Source of the DNA: Scleromitrula shiraiana
Taxonomy: Eukaryota; Ascomycota; Leotiomycetes; Helotiales; Sclerotiniaceae
Reading direction: 5' to 3'
Length of the DNA: 64,000 bases
Assembly (NCBI GenBank): GCA_028455995.1
Contig: JABELC010000003.1
Location: forward strand, 186,001 to 250,000
In this document: positions 23,074 through 35,678 of the stretch, in pieces
How the letters are laid out: each line of letters opens with the position of its first letter
Numbering within the stretch: position 1 is the first letter of the stretch
The notes under the pieces: generated by a model
Told to the model about the DNA's origin: nothing
The model's input: the letters and a program-made list of their open reading frames with translations, nothing else
The model's database searches: none
Translations under genes and position numbers: made by a program

Positions 23074-24106
23074 TGAATCATGCTCAAGATCTGGGTTAGA
23101 CCTTCGGCAGAGATGCTGATAAGTCTGAATTAAGCATAAAGCACGAGTCTTGTGCACCTTTATTTGGAATTTTGGGCAATAACTCGATACTTCTAGTACA
23201 CTACCCAGATATTTCAAACATCATATCAGAATTTGTTCTTTGATTATATAGTTTCTAACCAAATAAGAGGGTTTAAAAACTATTGATACCAAACAAAATA
23301 ACGTATATAACTACTTGAAATCAAAGTCAGTAATGAAAAATTTCAAGTCACCATTTTTTAATTAAATTCTGAAATATGCCTTTGGTTTATAAGTCAATAT
23401 ACCCCCTAGTGACTGAGCAGTCGTGAACAAAATCCATTAATACTAACATCACATTATTCAATGCACTATTGCATACCCCATAGTCAGTAAGATCCTATCA
23501 CCTACAAATAATCAGATCCGTTCCATCTATCAGATAAATAATCACGGGAAACATGATATCATAATTGCACAAGTGCAAAACGCTAACCGGCTAGACCTCA
23601 CTAGCTTAGAGTCTTCTGAAGAAGTGGAAATAGTAGAGACTGACAGTGAGCTTAGCGCTCTCCATCTTAGATTCAGTTTGAATAGAAATCGACCTAAGTC
23701 GCTTAGCGTACTTCGCTCAGAATCATTTAGAAGAGTGAATCTGCCACCCATCCTGTCTTCTCTTTCTCTTTCTTATTATTTGTCCCGAATTACTGATTCT
23801 GTATATTTAATCCTTTGATTCAGATTGAAGAACTTTCAGAGACTTGATCTATAAAGAATATACAATAATATTCCCAACGACAAACTTATATTATATATAC
23901 ACTACCTTCTATATGCTCTAGAATATATATAACATACCTTTTGGAGGCACTTATCTTCAATTCAATAACATATAGACGTTATTCTAATAAGCATGGGAGT
24001 TCTGTGCTACTAGAGATGCTGTTGTCGCTACGCAGCAATCTCAATCGGAAAGAGGATTTTTCCTCCAAGTGATAAATAAATTTCAAAGTGCTAAAGATAT
24101 TCAAAG
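23074..24106. other. Intergenic region with a possible coding relic
   Basis: AT-rich. A frame at 23534-23818 has a coding-like segment (Ser/Glu/Leu-rich) following a CAG acceptor-like site but no upstream ATG. It may be a gene fragment; not called as a gene. Confidence 0.35.
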
Positions 24107-24777
24107 ATGAATCAGATGGTCTTGGACCCCGATACCCCAATACAAAGCATTGTAAGTCGAAAGATCTACTCTTCCTCTATAGGCACTACTAACATGTTTG
24201 CAGGAAACCGTCGCCGTTGAGACGGCTCGGGCAGTAATCAAAACTTATCCTACTATGTATAAGAAGAGATGAATAGCAACTGACTACCAAACACAGAGCT
24301 CGCCAACATCGGATAGGGCTGACCGGGATGTTATCGACTTGGTCACCCCAAGTCCAGATCTGGGACCATCACCAACTCCTCTCCCTCATCCGCCCGTCAA
24401 TCGCCTAGAAGTAGCTCTGTCGAATACAATCAATGCGATCAGGGTTTAACATGAGCAAATGAGGGAGGAAATAGAGGGTTTGAGAGCGGAAAATGAATGG
24501 TTGAGAGAAGTGAATTTGCTGGCGGAACAAGAGGTCAATCATTTGATGGAAACGACCCGCTGGGAATGGCAGCGGGCAGAAGTTCTTGAGCTAGAGAAGG
24601 AGGAATTGCGGGAGAGGGTCGGGAGATTACAAGAGAGTCATTCATGTGGGTGAATTAGCTGTCCGGGAGTAGAACCGGGCAAACGCTCTCTCGAGAGATA
24701 GTAGGGAATTGCGGGAAGTGGTGGAGAGGCGAGAGGTGGCAGTGAGAAGAAGAGCTAAGAGTTAGCGGGAGGCTTGA
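24107..24777 (+). pseudogene. Decayed coiled-coil protein gene
   Basis: A first exon from ATG 24107 (MNQMVLDPDTPIQSI) with a GTAAGT donor leads to a Pro/Ser/Thr linker at about 24297-24446 and then a strongly charged coiled coil (EEIEGLRAENEWLREVN and on) with heptad-like Leu/Glu/Arg spacing. The frame is broken by TAA at 24447, a frameshift near 24650, and TAG at 24670 and 24763. Each stop becomes Gln with a single T-to-C change, and the coiled-coil pattern continues on both sides, so this is a relic rather than chance sequence. Stops of the CAA/CAG to TAA/TAG kind fit repeat-induced point mutation or plain transition decay. An unknown expressed short form starting at 24459 cannot be ruled out. 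Confidence 0.55.
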
Positions 24778-25296
24778 TTAATTGTTTTTTGGTTTGTTCT
24801 GTTGGTTGCTTTCTAATTTTGTGTTTTCTGTGTACTATATTACAATTATAACATCATAATGTTTAACTTGAAACTAAGCAGTCTACCATTTCAAATGTTT
24901 GAGATTAAGATGCGAAAAGGCATTTATCATTCTTCAACATCGAACGAAACAATACAACGTAGTTTGGGTTGACACCTGATAAATGTATTACCACACCTTT
25001 TGGTGCTCTCTGCTTTTAAGTTTGAGGCTTATGGATACAATAAAACCATGCATAATGGCACTTGCCATTCCAACTAGATGTTTCTAGACAGTTACATTAG
25101 TAGATTCAAGATTCAATTCATGAAAGAAACAGCAGATTGCTGTTATAGCTGATATCATTCGTCAAGTGAAGCAATAGTGTACACGGCCTTTGCCCAACAA
25201 TTATGCTCCCGCATCCATGCTATCGAGACATATCTAAAGAAATCATATCATTGCTTCGCTCTGCGTCAAATCCATCCTTGCATCAATTTCAATCTC
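24778..25296. other. Intergenic region
   Basis: 3' flank of PRE2 and of the pseudogene; no gene seen. Confidence 0.5.
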
Positions 25297-26320
25297 CTAC
25301 ACCAGCTCACTAGTAACATTGGAGAACTCTCCCTTCTCCAACTTGGTCTTCCAGAAAATAGGGTTGGTATCATTGAATCCGTGTTTAACCCATCCATCCT
25401 CCTTAACATGATATAAGTTGATAAATCCTCCAGAGTAAGCATCTCTGTGCGTGGCAGCCAAGATACTTCTTCTTCCCAGCTCCAAAGCCGCCTCTTCGCT
25501 CAAATCGTATGAGTACTCAGCATCCAACACACCATATGCAAAGGTCTGACCAGATCCAACACAGAAAAGGTTTCCGCTCAATCTGGTTCCATCTGAATCG
25601 ATGTAATAAAGTGCAGGCCCTTCTGAAGGTGTAACACCAGCGCACATAGTACCCATTGACAATCCCATTCCTTTGTATTTGTAAACGAGATTTGCGAGGA
25701 TCTTTGAAGCAGCCGCGACGGAGATTCGGCGTTTATGACGGAGTTCGTGAAGTCTACATTGCATTCCTAGATATGCGAGCCAATATTGGCAATCCTATGC
25801 ATCCAAAATGTCAGTTGTAGCTCTAATTCAAGATTGGCAGATTCGCCCATGTAATAGAATTCTTGACTTACAGCAGCACCACCAGCCATTGTACCCAATA
25901 AACAGCTGTTGATTTCAATAACTTTCTTAACCGTTTGACTTGCAATCCAGTTGCCAGCCGTTGCTCTCGAATCCGTAGCTACAATAATACCCCCCTGAAA
26001 TCTAAATGCTAATGTTGTAGTGCCGTGTGCAATCTTGATGGGACAATTTGGGTTCGCATGGTCGTCAGTCGCAGCTCGAAGCCAAGCAGAAGGCTGGAAA
26101 TACAATTAGCAAAGTGATTAGATATACAAATACGACTATCATAGCTTCAGATCCAAGCCTACGAAATGGCAGATTAAGTAAATCAACATACATGTGCGAC
26201 AGGTGGCATGGCGAACTTCAGAGACAAGCCTGGAGCAGGTTGACATAGCTCTAACTGTTCTTCTTGAGGCGCTTCCTTCTCGTATGAAGGAGTACTATAT
26301 TGCGCTACAATAGAATCCAT
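25297..26320 (-). CDS. PRE2: 20S proteasome beta-5 subunit (PRE2), chymotrypsin-like activity
   Basis: Catalytic core subunit that cleaves after hydrophobic residues. Exons (minus) 26320-26192, 26093-25872 and 25794-25297 join in phase to 282 residues; introns are 98 and 77 nt. A propeptide of about 75 residues precedes the autocatalytic site in AHG/TTTLAFRFQGG, where the first Thr becomes the nucleophile. ATDSRAT and SQTVKKV supply the conserved Asp and Lys of the active site, and GTMAGGAAD is the usual glycine loop. CAGVTPSEGPALYYIDSDG and GSGQTFAYGVLD are typical beta-5 blocks. Length and order match the family. Confidence 0.96.
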
Positions 26321-28392
26321 TTTGAATGTAATGAATCGATTTGCGATTTTGTAATGAGAAGGTAAAAGGGTATCGTAAATTCGTGAGCGTGGTTGATATG
26401 GTGGTTGCTATGTTTGATGTTATTAGAGCTTCAGGCAGCTTGCGCTTCGCGTCAGCGAGCGGCAGCTGTTGATAGCGGATATGGGCTTAGTCATCTGTCA
26501 CGTGTACCCTATTTTGCCTTAGCTTTTGGGCTACATACTACCTCCCGGGTCTGATATTCTTAAGTGATAGCCCTGAAGGTGTAGATGATATTCGATCATT
26601 TGCGATGAAATCTCAAAATCCAACTAGACATCGTTGAATTGGAGTAATCTCGGAGATGTCTCCGGATGCGATGCACCATCCTTCTGTTACCTCAAACCAG
26701 ACTACCGTCGGCAGTATCGTCATCCATGGATTCATTACACAGCTATATTAAGTAACAGTTCATGATCTCAATTTACTAGCTCGAGCTGGCTGAAAACGAA
26801 GTTCATATCGATTCTTGTGTCACCTCAGCTTGCAGTGACACATCCAAGTTCTTCATGGGGGTTTTCCTCGTTATCAGTCTCATCTAGGCAAGAAGAACTG
26901 GGATACTTCGAAACTATATCTCCATCCGGGCCCTTTAAACTATAGAAGATTGTAAAACACTGCTGGTGGAGTGCGCTACAGCTGGTATAGGGTCGAATTA
27001 AGTGGCCAATGTAACAGTTATATTCCGATTCGCTCCAATAATGATTATGGATATAAAAATCATTTTCGAACTCTACTATATCTTCTCGAACTTCTCCACA
27101 CCAAAAACCCACGTATCGCCCGGAGGTAGGGTTAGGTGTATTTATAAGTGGAGGCGGCTCGAATCGATTTTTCGGATGGAAGCGAGAGAGGCCGCAGGTA
27201 TAAATAAAATACATGGGTTAATATTAGCCACCAAGGCCCCTTTTACATACGATAAACCACCGTCCTTCTTGTGTTGAGAAAATAGATACCTTGCGTATCA
27301 ATTCAATAATCATGATATTTAGTTCTACTTACAGTACATTATCTAGGTATGTAACTACAAATCCCTTTCTTATCAGTCAATCCAATCAAGCCCTATTTGT
27401 ATTACTTGACAGATCCAAGCCTAAAGACAACACCTAACTGATTCAAGGGCTCAATGACGAAAACTCTTTGTTCTTGAAAATGACAAACTGTCATGGGCTA
27501 GTTAAGAACAAATACAGTACAAGTACACATTGTTATCATAGCCTCAATTCCTGAAAAAGCAATATTTGATCCCAAATGTTCACTCACTGACAAGTGGATT
27601 ACATGAACTATCAATTTCTTGCGGGGCATATCCCATCCATCCCAATTAAACAACCTAAATCTAGACCTTCTATTTTTTTTTCGAGCTCGTTGGAAGTTTC
27701 TCAATAAATCCTATTGGTTATTATTATCCCCGCGCAACACTCATCACTCTCATGGGTTTCTTTGAAAAAAAGTCCCTGTTTTTACTATACCTCAGCTGCA
27801 ACAGTTCATTGGGGTAACATCATCGGCTTTAGCGAGCCTTGGACACTTTGGGCTATAATTCAACTCTCTCGAGGTCCGTTACAAAATAAATCTGCATCAA
27901 TGACATTCTTTTGAAATACGAACATCAATATATTATCTTTATGCATTATCATTAGGGGTAAATTAATGATTTAAAGACTATAAACGATAGACGCGCATAA
28001 TCCTCTTCTAATTTCATATATCCGACCTGCAGATCTCTTACCATTTTCATAATTCTTTGCAATCCTACTGTATCTCCACAATCGCATGGTACATCCTGTG
28101 CATCTGCATGAACCATCGTCATTGCTCAAACATTTTGTTATCATTGGCGAGTTGACCTGCCTGTACGTCCTTGTGCAGTACATGTATCACCCCATCATAA
28201 GAAACATCATCGGTTCAATTTAATTTTCTATATATTTTTATGAGCGTAAAAGTCGTGCTTTCCTTCTGATCATCGCATATTCCCCGAGATTTATTATAAC
28301 AGATGCCGATAAATCAACACATCGACTCTCTTCTTCCAGTGTCATCACATTGGATCACCGACATATAATCTCGCCTTAGAGTACTATTCATA
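26321..28392. other. 2-kb intergenic region upstream of PRE2 and the histidine kinase
   Basis: Probable 5' flanks of two divergent genes, with a CACGTG at about 26500. One doubtful frame on the minus strand is listed separately. Confidence 0.45.
26825..27214 (-). CDS. Doubtful hypothetical protein, 129 aa
   Basis: Open frame starting MYFIYTCGLSRFHPK, rich in Tyr, Cys and Glu and ending in an acidic tail (DETDNEENPHEEL). No signal peptide, no intron support and no recognised domain. It could be the last exon of a gene, a relic, or chance. Confidence 0.22.
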   Translation of the reverse strand: MYFIYTCGLSRFHPKNRFEPPPLINTPNPTSGRYVGFWCGEVREDIVEFENDFYIHNHYWSESEYNCYIGHLIRPYTSCSALHQQCFTIFYSLKGPDGDIVSKYPSSSCLDETDNEENPHEELGCVTAS

Positions 28393-31300
28393 ATGTTCGC
28401 CTCGGAACGTAGGAGAATCCGCGAAGTTCGTCGCTATTATACCCGATCTTCGGACGACCCACCTATCTTTGACGGAAATGCCGCCCCCGAATCTGTTGCA
28501 TCCCTGGAAACTACCCCGCTATCCAGTCCAAACAGTACACTGACAGCGTTAATGCAACTTATTACGTGGCGCCTTGGAGTTGGTAGAGCCATGGTATCTG
28601 TTGTCGATGACAACGCCCAGGTATATATCAACTGCTTTTTGTCATATCTTCTATGCTTATGTGTTGTAGTACTTTCTAGCGGAAGCAACAAAATCACTGG
28701 ACCTGGCGGATTCTTCAAAATATGACCCGGGAGATGATTTGTGGATGGGCTGCGGAGGGTAAGGTACCTGACGGTCAATATTGCTAGTATATAATCTAAC
28801 AAGTGCCAGAACTATCCGCAGCCAAGCTTTATGTGCTGTGAGTATCGACAAGTATTAGTTGACTTTTTTTTAACACACTACTAACGATCAATGGGTAGTA
28901 TACTATTGAAGTGGTTCCTGAACCAAACCGTTATGCTTGCTTTAGTGTACCAGATTTATCGGCCGATCCAAGGTTCTGGAATTTGCCATACGTTGCTGGA
29001 GGTCCCAAGTTCCGGTACTACGCAGGCACTCCTTTGATCAGCAACGCAGGAATGCCTATAGGAAGTGTTTTTGTCATTGATCCTAGACCACGTGAACCGG
29101 CAACGAATCCTGAAATCGAATTTTTAGGAATAATGGCTAAAAATGTTATGGAGTATCTTGAGATGAGACGGGAAAGTATGCAACTACGGCGAAATGATGT
29201 AATGTCGAAATGTTTGGCTGCATTGGTCGAGGGCCAAGGTATGATACCGCGAAACGGCGTTATAGATGACAATCACCAAGAAATTATTATAGACCACACG
29301 AACAAAGACAACATTACTAACGCTGACTTGACAAATAGTCTAATCACTGGAGACACAGCGTTAGCCACCGTTGCCGAACAGTCATTAAACAACATTATCC
29401 AGGCCCCATACTCGTTAGTGGGCGAAAAACTCCTTGTCAATGCTTCACCTTCTGTGCCTATGGACTCAGTTACCCAAGTTGGAATCGTCCATCCGGCCAC
29501 CCATGAACATATTTTATCACGGGCTGCTAATCTACTTCGGCAATCGCTTGATGTCGATTACACAATCTTCTTTGATATGAGTATTGGATTCTCATCGAAT
29601 ACAGATCACAGCCAAGGCATCGATATTGACTCAAATAATGATTTCCTGAACAACCTAAACTCGAATGATACAGAATTGCCACAGGTTTACAGTGACCCCA
29701 GCTCTGATGTTGCTGTGCCAAATGGGTCTGTTTGTTCAACCACGTCCAATACCCGGAGTAATGAGGCAGGTGCAGCAAAAGTTCGGAGCTTTTCAACACC
29801 AACCGCAACCTCCCTAAACGGTAATACTCTGCCTGTTGGTCTTTGTCGAATGCCGAACGAGAATGATTTGCAAAGATTTGCTGAAAAGTTCCCTAAAGGA
29901 AAAGTCTGGAGTTTCAATGATTACGGCTCGGAACTTTCATCAGATGATGAGCTGAATGAGAATCTCTTCAACCAGATGTCTCAGATGATGCTTTCTCAAA
30001 AAAATGATCAATGGGTCAAGAAGAACGATCGCCGAATAGTTCAGCAATGCTTCCCTGGGGCCCGGGAAATTTTATTCGCACCACTATCAGAAGCCGGAAC
30101 AGGATCGCCAATAGCGGGGTGCTTTGCAGTATCATTCAAAGATATGCCTGTCTTCACCTCTGATACAGAAAAGGCTTTTGTTCGTGGGTTTTTGAATAGT
30201 GTCTCGATTGAGTATAATCGCATATCTATAGCGGCCGCAGATCGCCAGAAAGGAGATTTTATATCCAGCATATCACATGTAAGTTCTTCGGCCGTGTCCA
30301 TATTGCAGATACACAAATCTCTTCGCTTTTTCGGTACTGTATTGTTACATCTTGCCACATGCGAGCAGATAAGTATCTCTTGCTTTATATGCATACTCGT
30401 TTGACTACATATCAGTTAATGTGCTCACAACTGTTCTGAAATAGGAACTTCGATCGCCTCTACACGGAATCTTAGGATCTGCAGGTAAGGTCCCAGACTC
30501 CCTGCTTAGCAAAATCACTTGCTACCTATTTGATCTTTGCCTAACACTTTACAGAACTTCTTGGAGAGACAAGTCTCGACAATAGTCAGGTAGAGCTTTG
30601 TGCCACTATTGAGACCTGTGGTCGAGTACTGCAGGAAACTTTGATGGATGTCCTCGAATACTCTAAGGTAAGGATTGAGCATTTCCAATGAGGTCCCAAC
30701 ATGAGATCGAATTTGGAACCTAGATTTTTTCTTCAGCTTGTGTATTCAGTCTGGCGACTGACAACGCTAGATCAATAATTTACGAAAAGATAATCCCGGT
30801 CAAGGAAACACCAAAAGCATAATTCGGAATCAAAATAGTTCACATCCGCCTCAAGGCGAGAGCATCTCAGAACTAAAGCCTCGTGATGAAATAATTTCAT
30901 TGCCTTTAGACCTCGCCAGAATGTGTGAGGATTCTGTGGCGATTGTTGCCACTGCATATATGCATCACAACGCAAGTTCCGATCACTTCTATCGAGTAGT
31001 ACAGCCTCCAAGAGCGATGAATGTGCAGGAATCGCAAAGATCAAGGAAAATAGGTTCTGTCACTGTGTCCTTGAATATAGCCTTCCATGACTGGAGTTAC
31101 TTTTGCTCTCCTGGATCTATACAAAGAATCATTATGAATCTGGTTGGGAACAGTCTAAAATATACGCCAGCGGGTTTCATCAAGATATCATTACGAGTTG
31201 ATGATATAAATAAAGATAGTCTACATGAATCGAATCCACCGGGCGGAATGGTCGTTCTACAAGTGAGTGATAGTGGCAAAGGAATCTCCAGTGAATTTCT

Positions 31301-32586
31301 GAAAAGCAAATTGTTTACGGCATTTTCCCAAGAATCTTCACTTGCTCCGGGAACTGGTAAGAACAATCGTGATTTGCCATATATCAATCGACTAACTTTC
31401 CAAAGGACTCGGTCTTCACATCGTTGACTCTCTTGTACGGATATACAACGGAACTATCGACGTTCAAAGTCAGCTTGGGCATGGTACTACGGTCACCGTA
31501 AAATTGCCCCTTGCAAAGGCCACAAGCGGATTATCAACTATTGAATCATCAAATGCATCTTTGGCAGACGATGTTGCTAAAGTGCAAGGATTGCTTGGAA
31601 AGTTGAAGAATCCTTCATTCTCCATACACGGATTTCATTCCAACGCTTCGAGCTCAATTGAAACATCTCTACACGGATATCTTACACAATGGTTTGGTTT
31701 ACCGAATACACCGGACACCACCAGCCACGCTATCGATATCGCTTTTGTGAACGAAAATGAATTCGATGGATGCCTATCCATTCTTGAAGGTGATCAAGCT
31801 CCATCTCACATAATTGTGGTTCGAGATGTTGCGAATCACAGTAACTCATCTCTTCATGCATCTGTTTCTGGCATACCGACAGAAATACTTACCGTGCCAT
31901 TCGGTCCGTGCAAGCTAACAAAAGCTCTGATTGCTTGTCTATCCCCCAGGCTGGCTCACACAAAAGTTGTCGATTACGTCAGTCCTCTAGATTCGCCCAC
32001 CAAAGAGCGCGATTTCGAAATCATTGCTCCAGAGGCCAATGGAGAACGAAAGACGTCACTTTCGGAGCCATCTACTTCCACGCCTTCAACATCGGTTCCA
32101 CAACCAAAGATTTTGTGTGTTGATGATAATCCCATCAACCTACGACTCTTGAAAGCCTTCCTCCATAAATTAAATTTCGTCGATGTTACATGTGCCGAAA
32201 ACGGAGCTCTAGCGTTCGAGGAATATCGTCGGCGAGTTGAAGGCTATGACCTCATCTTCATGGGTAAAATACGCCCCTACCCCGCACAATATACGAAGAA
32301 ACCAGCTAACAAAAATCCAGATCTCAGCATGCCAATCTGTGACGGATTCGAATCGACGAAACTGATTCGTTCCTTGGAGCAGGTTCAACAAAGTATAAGT
32401 CTAACACCATTACCCAGAACACGTGTTGTAGCACTCACAGGTGTGTGCTCATTGAGGGATATAGAAGCGGCGAAGTCGGCTGGCATCGATGACTTCTATA
32501 CAAAGCCAATGAAATTGAGTGCGCTGGCAGGAATGATGAGAGAGTGGGGATTTCTGAGTGAGACGGCACCGTCCAGTGAATCGTAA
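28393..32586 (+). CDS. Hybrid histidine kinase with GAF domain (GAF-HisKA-HATPase-REC)
   Basis: Sensor kinase expected to autophosphorylate on His, pass phosphate to its receiver Asp and then to an HPt protein. Nine exons: 28393-28620, 28670-28758, 28804-28837, 28899-30278, 30445-30484, 30555-30667, 30771-31356, 31406-32263 and 32321-32586, all in phase, 1197 residues. A GAF-type sensor spans about 50-220 (FRYYAGTPLISNAGMPIGSV). The H-box is FISSISHELRSPLHGIL with phospho-His 577, the N-box IIMNLVGNSLKYTPAG, the G1 box VSDSGKGI, and the G2 box GTGLGLHIV. The receiver holds CVDDNPIN, phospho-Asp 1110 in FMDLSMP, ALTG and the YTKP lysine. No transmembrane helix is seen, so it is probably cytosolic. 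The signal and the fungal HHK group are not determined. Confidence 0.93.
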
Positions 32587-33322
32587 ATTGGACAAATTTT
32601 TTTCACATGAAATGAGTTCTATATCATTTCTTTTGAATTATAAATTTTGGAGAGAAACATATAAGAAAGGGTTAAGTAGGGGGAAAATACTACATACATT
32701 GAGTCGTATGGCCAACTTGAGGGAATGTCGTATTTTTTTAGGATACCAGATAGATTGCTTGTCATAGTACTAGCTATATAGTCTACGGTATAAAGGATTT
32801 TCCATAATGTCCGTCTTTTACGGACTGTTACTAAATAAAAAACTTTTATTACATACAACTACAATGTTTTGCTATATAATGACTCGAACATTAAACAAAA
32901 TAATTCTATGGGTTTCCAAATACAAACACTAATTTCGATGGTTTACTACATGACGCCAAGTTGAGCTAGTGATTACTAGTTCCGATGCTTTACATTTGTA
33001 CTAAATGCCTCAATCTCGATTAATTCTTTTTACCGAAAGGGGGGCATCATGAAATTAGCTACGAATTATTGAACACGTACACACTCATACACATGCAAAC
33101 ATACCACATAAACTTGTAGAAAATAGATAAATTGTTTCGAAATTAAATTCTAAGGGTATGTTCTATATACAAAAATAGAAAATAACAATTCAAAAAATCC
33201 AAACACCAAAACAACAGAACAATAAATAGTAAGAAAACAGAAAAAGATACCCCGCCAAATCCCCGAGCACCATTAAAAACCCAAGTGTTTGCTAGACGGC
33301 ACTTGGGATAAAAGGTATACTC
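32587..33322. other. Intergenic spacer
   Basis: AT-rich 3' flanks of the histidine kinase and the small hypothetical gene; no gene seen. Confidence 0.5.
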
Positions 33323-33802
33323 TCATGCCATCTTTGCCACCCCCACCCCCACCTCAATCTTCTCCACAATCTCATACAACCCATCCCAGCTCCACTCTAT
33401 ACCATCCTCGTTCCTTTCTACCACCACTTCCCCCCGAAGTTCCCACATCAACTTGCCGCTAATACCGGCCTTTGCCGATTTCTTCTTGTTCCGTAGGATC
33501 CGCGTGATCAAATGTCGGATCAGGTACCCTTGGATTCCGAGTGTCGTAGACCAGGCTTCGCTGTCCATGGTATACAGCTGCGGACCGGCGCCGGTGAACC
33601 GCGCAGCTGATTTGGTGGCCATGTCGTGAGGGAGGAGGAGGTTTCGGGCGATCCATACGCGGCATTCGGAATTTGTTGCCGCGTACAGAGGAATGTTGGC
33701 GTTGTTGTTGGTGGTTGTGGTGGACATTTTGTTGTCGTCCAGGAGGGAGGGGAAAAAATTGTCGTTGTCGTTGGAATTTTGTGCGTTGTTGTGAGTACGC
33801 AC
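33323..33802 (-). CDS. Small hypothetical protein, possible SAM/PNT-like helical domain
   Basis: Frame of 159 residues from ATG 33802; an in-frame ATG at 33727 (MSTTTTNNN) would give 134. An Asn/Thr-rich start is followed by a helical segment: CRVWIARNLLLPHDMATKSA, GPQLYTMDSEAW, TLGIQGYLIRHLITRILR. The order (Trp-x-x-x-x-Leu, a short loop with Leu, then LGI-x3-R-x-x-L) resembles the pointed/SAM fold used for protein interaction, but this is pattern impression only. A Lys-rich linker and a Trp-containing tail (WSWDGLYEIVEKIEVG) follow. Confidence 0.5.
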   Translation of the reverse strand: MRTHNNAQNSNDNDNFFPSLLDDNKMSTTTTNNNANIPLYAATNSECRVWIARNLLLPHDMATKSAARFTGAGPQLYTMDSEAWSTTLGIQGYLIRHLITRILRNKKKSAKAGISGKLMWELRGEVVVERNEDGIEWSWDGLYEIVEKIEVGVGVAKMA

Positions 33803-35528
33803 GGAGGAAGGTAATTATATGAATATTAATTTTGTTAGTAGATTTCTATTCAAATAAGATTTTTTTGCTGAAACATAGGAAGAGAAAGGATCTTGGGAGG
33901 GAAATCTGGTGATACTTATACACCTTTGAAGGAATCTGTTAGAGAGATCGCTCCTGTTCTGTATGATTATGGCGTCATAGATCTTATCTGCTACCACATG
34001 TAGCGTATAATGATGTGAGCTAAACACAACTATATCGCTTGGCGGGCAATCTGATTTAGTATATTGGAACTATAAATCGCATCATGGTATGCATAAATGA
34101 ACTGCGGGTGACTCGTGTCACACTTGCTGAATGTTAGAAGAACTTAAATGTGGGGTTTATGTTGTTGGGGTGGACCAAAACATCACTTTCTACGAAGATA
34201 CTATGGAAGCTGAGGATGACACTTTTGAAGGTGAAAAAGTAGAGGTGAGAAAGTGCTGTCATTCTTAAAACTCTTTTCTTTGGTGTGGGGTAATTGAATC
34301 TCAAAATTTGATCAACTGCAAAACTGGAAGCAATGGCACAGCCAATGAGGAGATTTCAATGTCTTCGAAAGCCCATTGCGAAAGTCGCTTTCTCAACCTT
34401 TCTATAAAAGCCGAAGTCAGGACTTTGAATACGCAAAAATCCAATCTTCAAACTGCGAGCAAGTCGTCAGATTCGACAGTTGGTGATATGACAACTGAAA
34501 GTCCCTGCCGTTCCCATAAAAGACAAACCAGGGTCTCAAGCATGTCGCATCAGATATTCTGGTCGAGAATTGAAGTACATGAAAAGCAAAACACAGTAAT
34601 GGTTATAAATATAGCAATGATATGTGTTGACGATCATGTAACTGAAAATAATAATAACATCTATCTGCTCTAAGCCTGAATAATGACAACAATAACATTT
34701 ATAACTTCATGTATCTGCATTTTATAATTAGAAGAATATGACAACAAAAGGATTGATCAATAGGAATACTACACAACAACTGTGTGTAACTTAGATGGCC
34801 CTTCACTCCCCCCCCCCCCCCCCCCCAAAAAAGGTATTCTCACTAATGGCAGTTATAAATAAACCATGTGAAGATAGCTCGCACGGAAGTGTTTGAACCA
34901 AGCATATTCAAAGTGGGCTCAGGTACACTAGCTTGGTCCAATGCCAAGCTACTTGACAGCAGTTCAGGCCCCTTCTTTCCAGTTGCATCAAACTTGTCGA
35001 ATAACACACTAAATTAAAAGTATCTCAGAGACTTCTTGATGTCACACCATTATCGCAATTTGGAGGCTAATCCATTCCAACTACGTATTCTGGAGCATTC
35101 CTTTTGTTCGATTTGAAATTATAATGACGCAACTCAGGGGTTCACAGAGAAACACTTCCTCTTCTGAGTATACTTGATAGATGAATCGAGAACTGGGACT
35201 CATAGAATAATGCCTCCTCTTTTGAGTTCACTTGATGGACGAATCTTGAACTTCTGAGATTCTAAGGGCATTGAAATTCTATGCTGACGTTGCGATAATC
35301 TACCTCGGTAAGGATACTCTATGATTAGTCATCTTCCACTAAGCGACTAGTGTTCAGCCTTATGAACTATCATAAGGATTACGTCAATCAAGAAGAAAAA
35401 AAATGGATTTAACTTATTAAACTTCAATCTTCAATTCTGACTCACTCAATCAACCCCCACCAACAAACACACAAACATCTACAAATGCATTTCACAAAAT
35501 TTTGAAAGTTTTATTTGGGAAGTGAAGT
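33803..35528. other. 1.7-kb intergenic region
   Basis: No supported gene. Holds a 19-bp poly-C tract and near 35484 a short upstream frame (MHFTKF, stop) ahead of SUA5. A frame at 34308-34673 is Ser/Lys-rich and lacks support. Confidence 0.45.
34808..34832. repeat. Homopolymer C19 followed by A6
   Basis: Uninterrupted run of C then A. Such runs are prone to length variation and sequencing error. Confidence 0.9.
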
Positions 35529-35678
35529 ATGTTTAATACATTTCAAACATCTTTCAAAGGTTCATTTAAAAGGAGGAGCCGTAGAATACGGCGGTGAAGT
35601 ATCTCATTTTCCAACCTGGCTTTTCGGTTTCGAAATACCTCAAATCTCCTCTCAAGAATTTACAATACTATCACCAGA
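35529..35678 (+). other. Candidate upstream exon giving SUA5 a mitochondrial presequence
   Basis: ATG 35529 opens a basic peptide beginning MFNTFQTSFKGSFKRR. Unspliced, it ends at TGA 35595 after 22 codons. If 35594-35656 (63 nt, GTGAAG donor, TCTCAAG acceptor) is removed, it continues in frame through RIYNTITR into the SUA5 ATG at 35679, adding 29 residues with many Arg/Lys and no acidic residue. That is typical of a matrix-targeting presequence. The donor is weak, so the splice is a hypothesis. Confidence 0.5.

Noticed and set aside
34308..34673. 121-codon Ser/Lys-rich frame
   Set aside because: No motif, no splice partner and weak start context; kept as intergenic.
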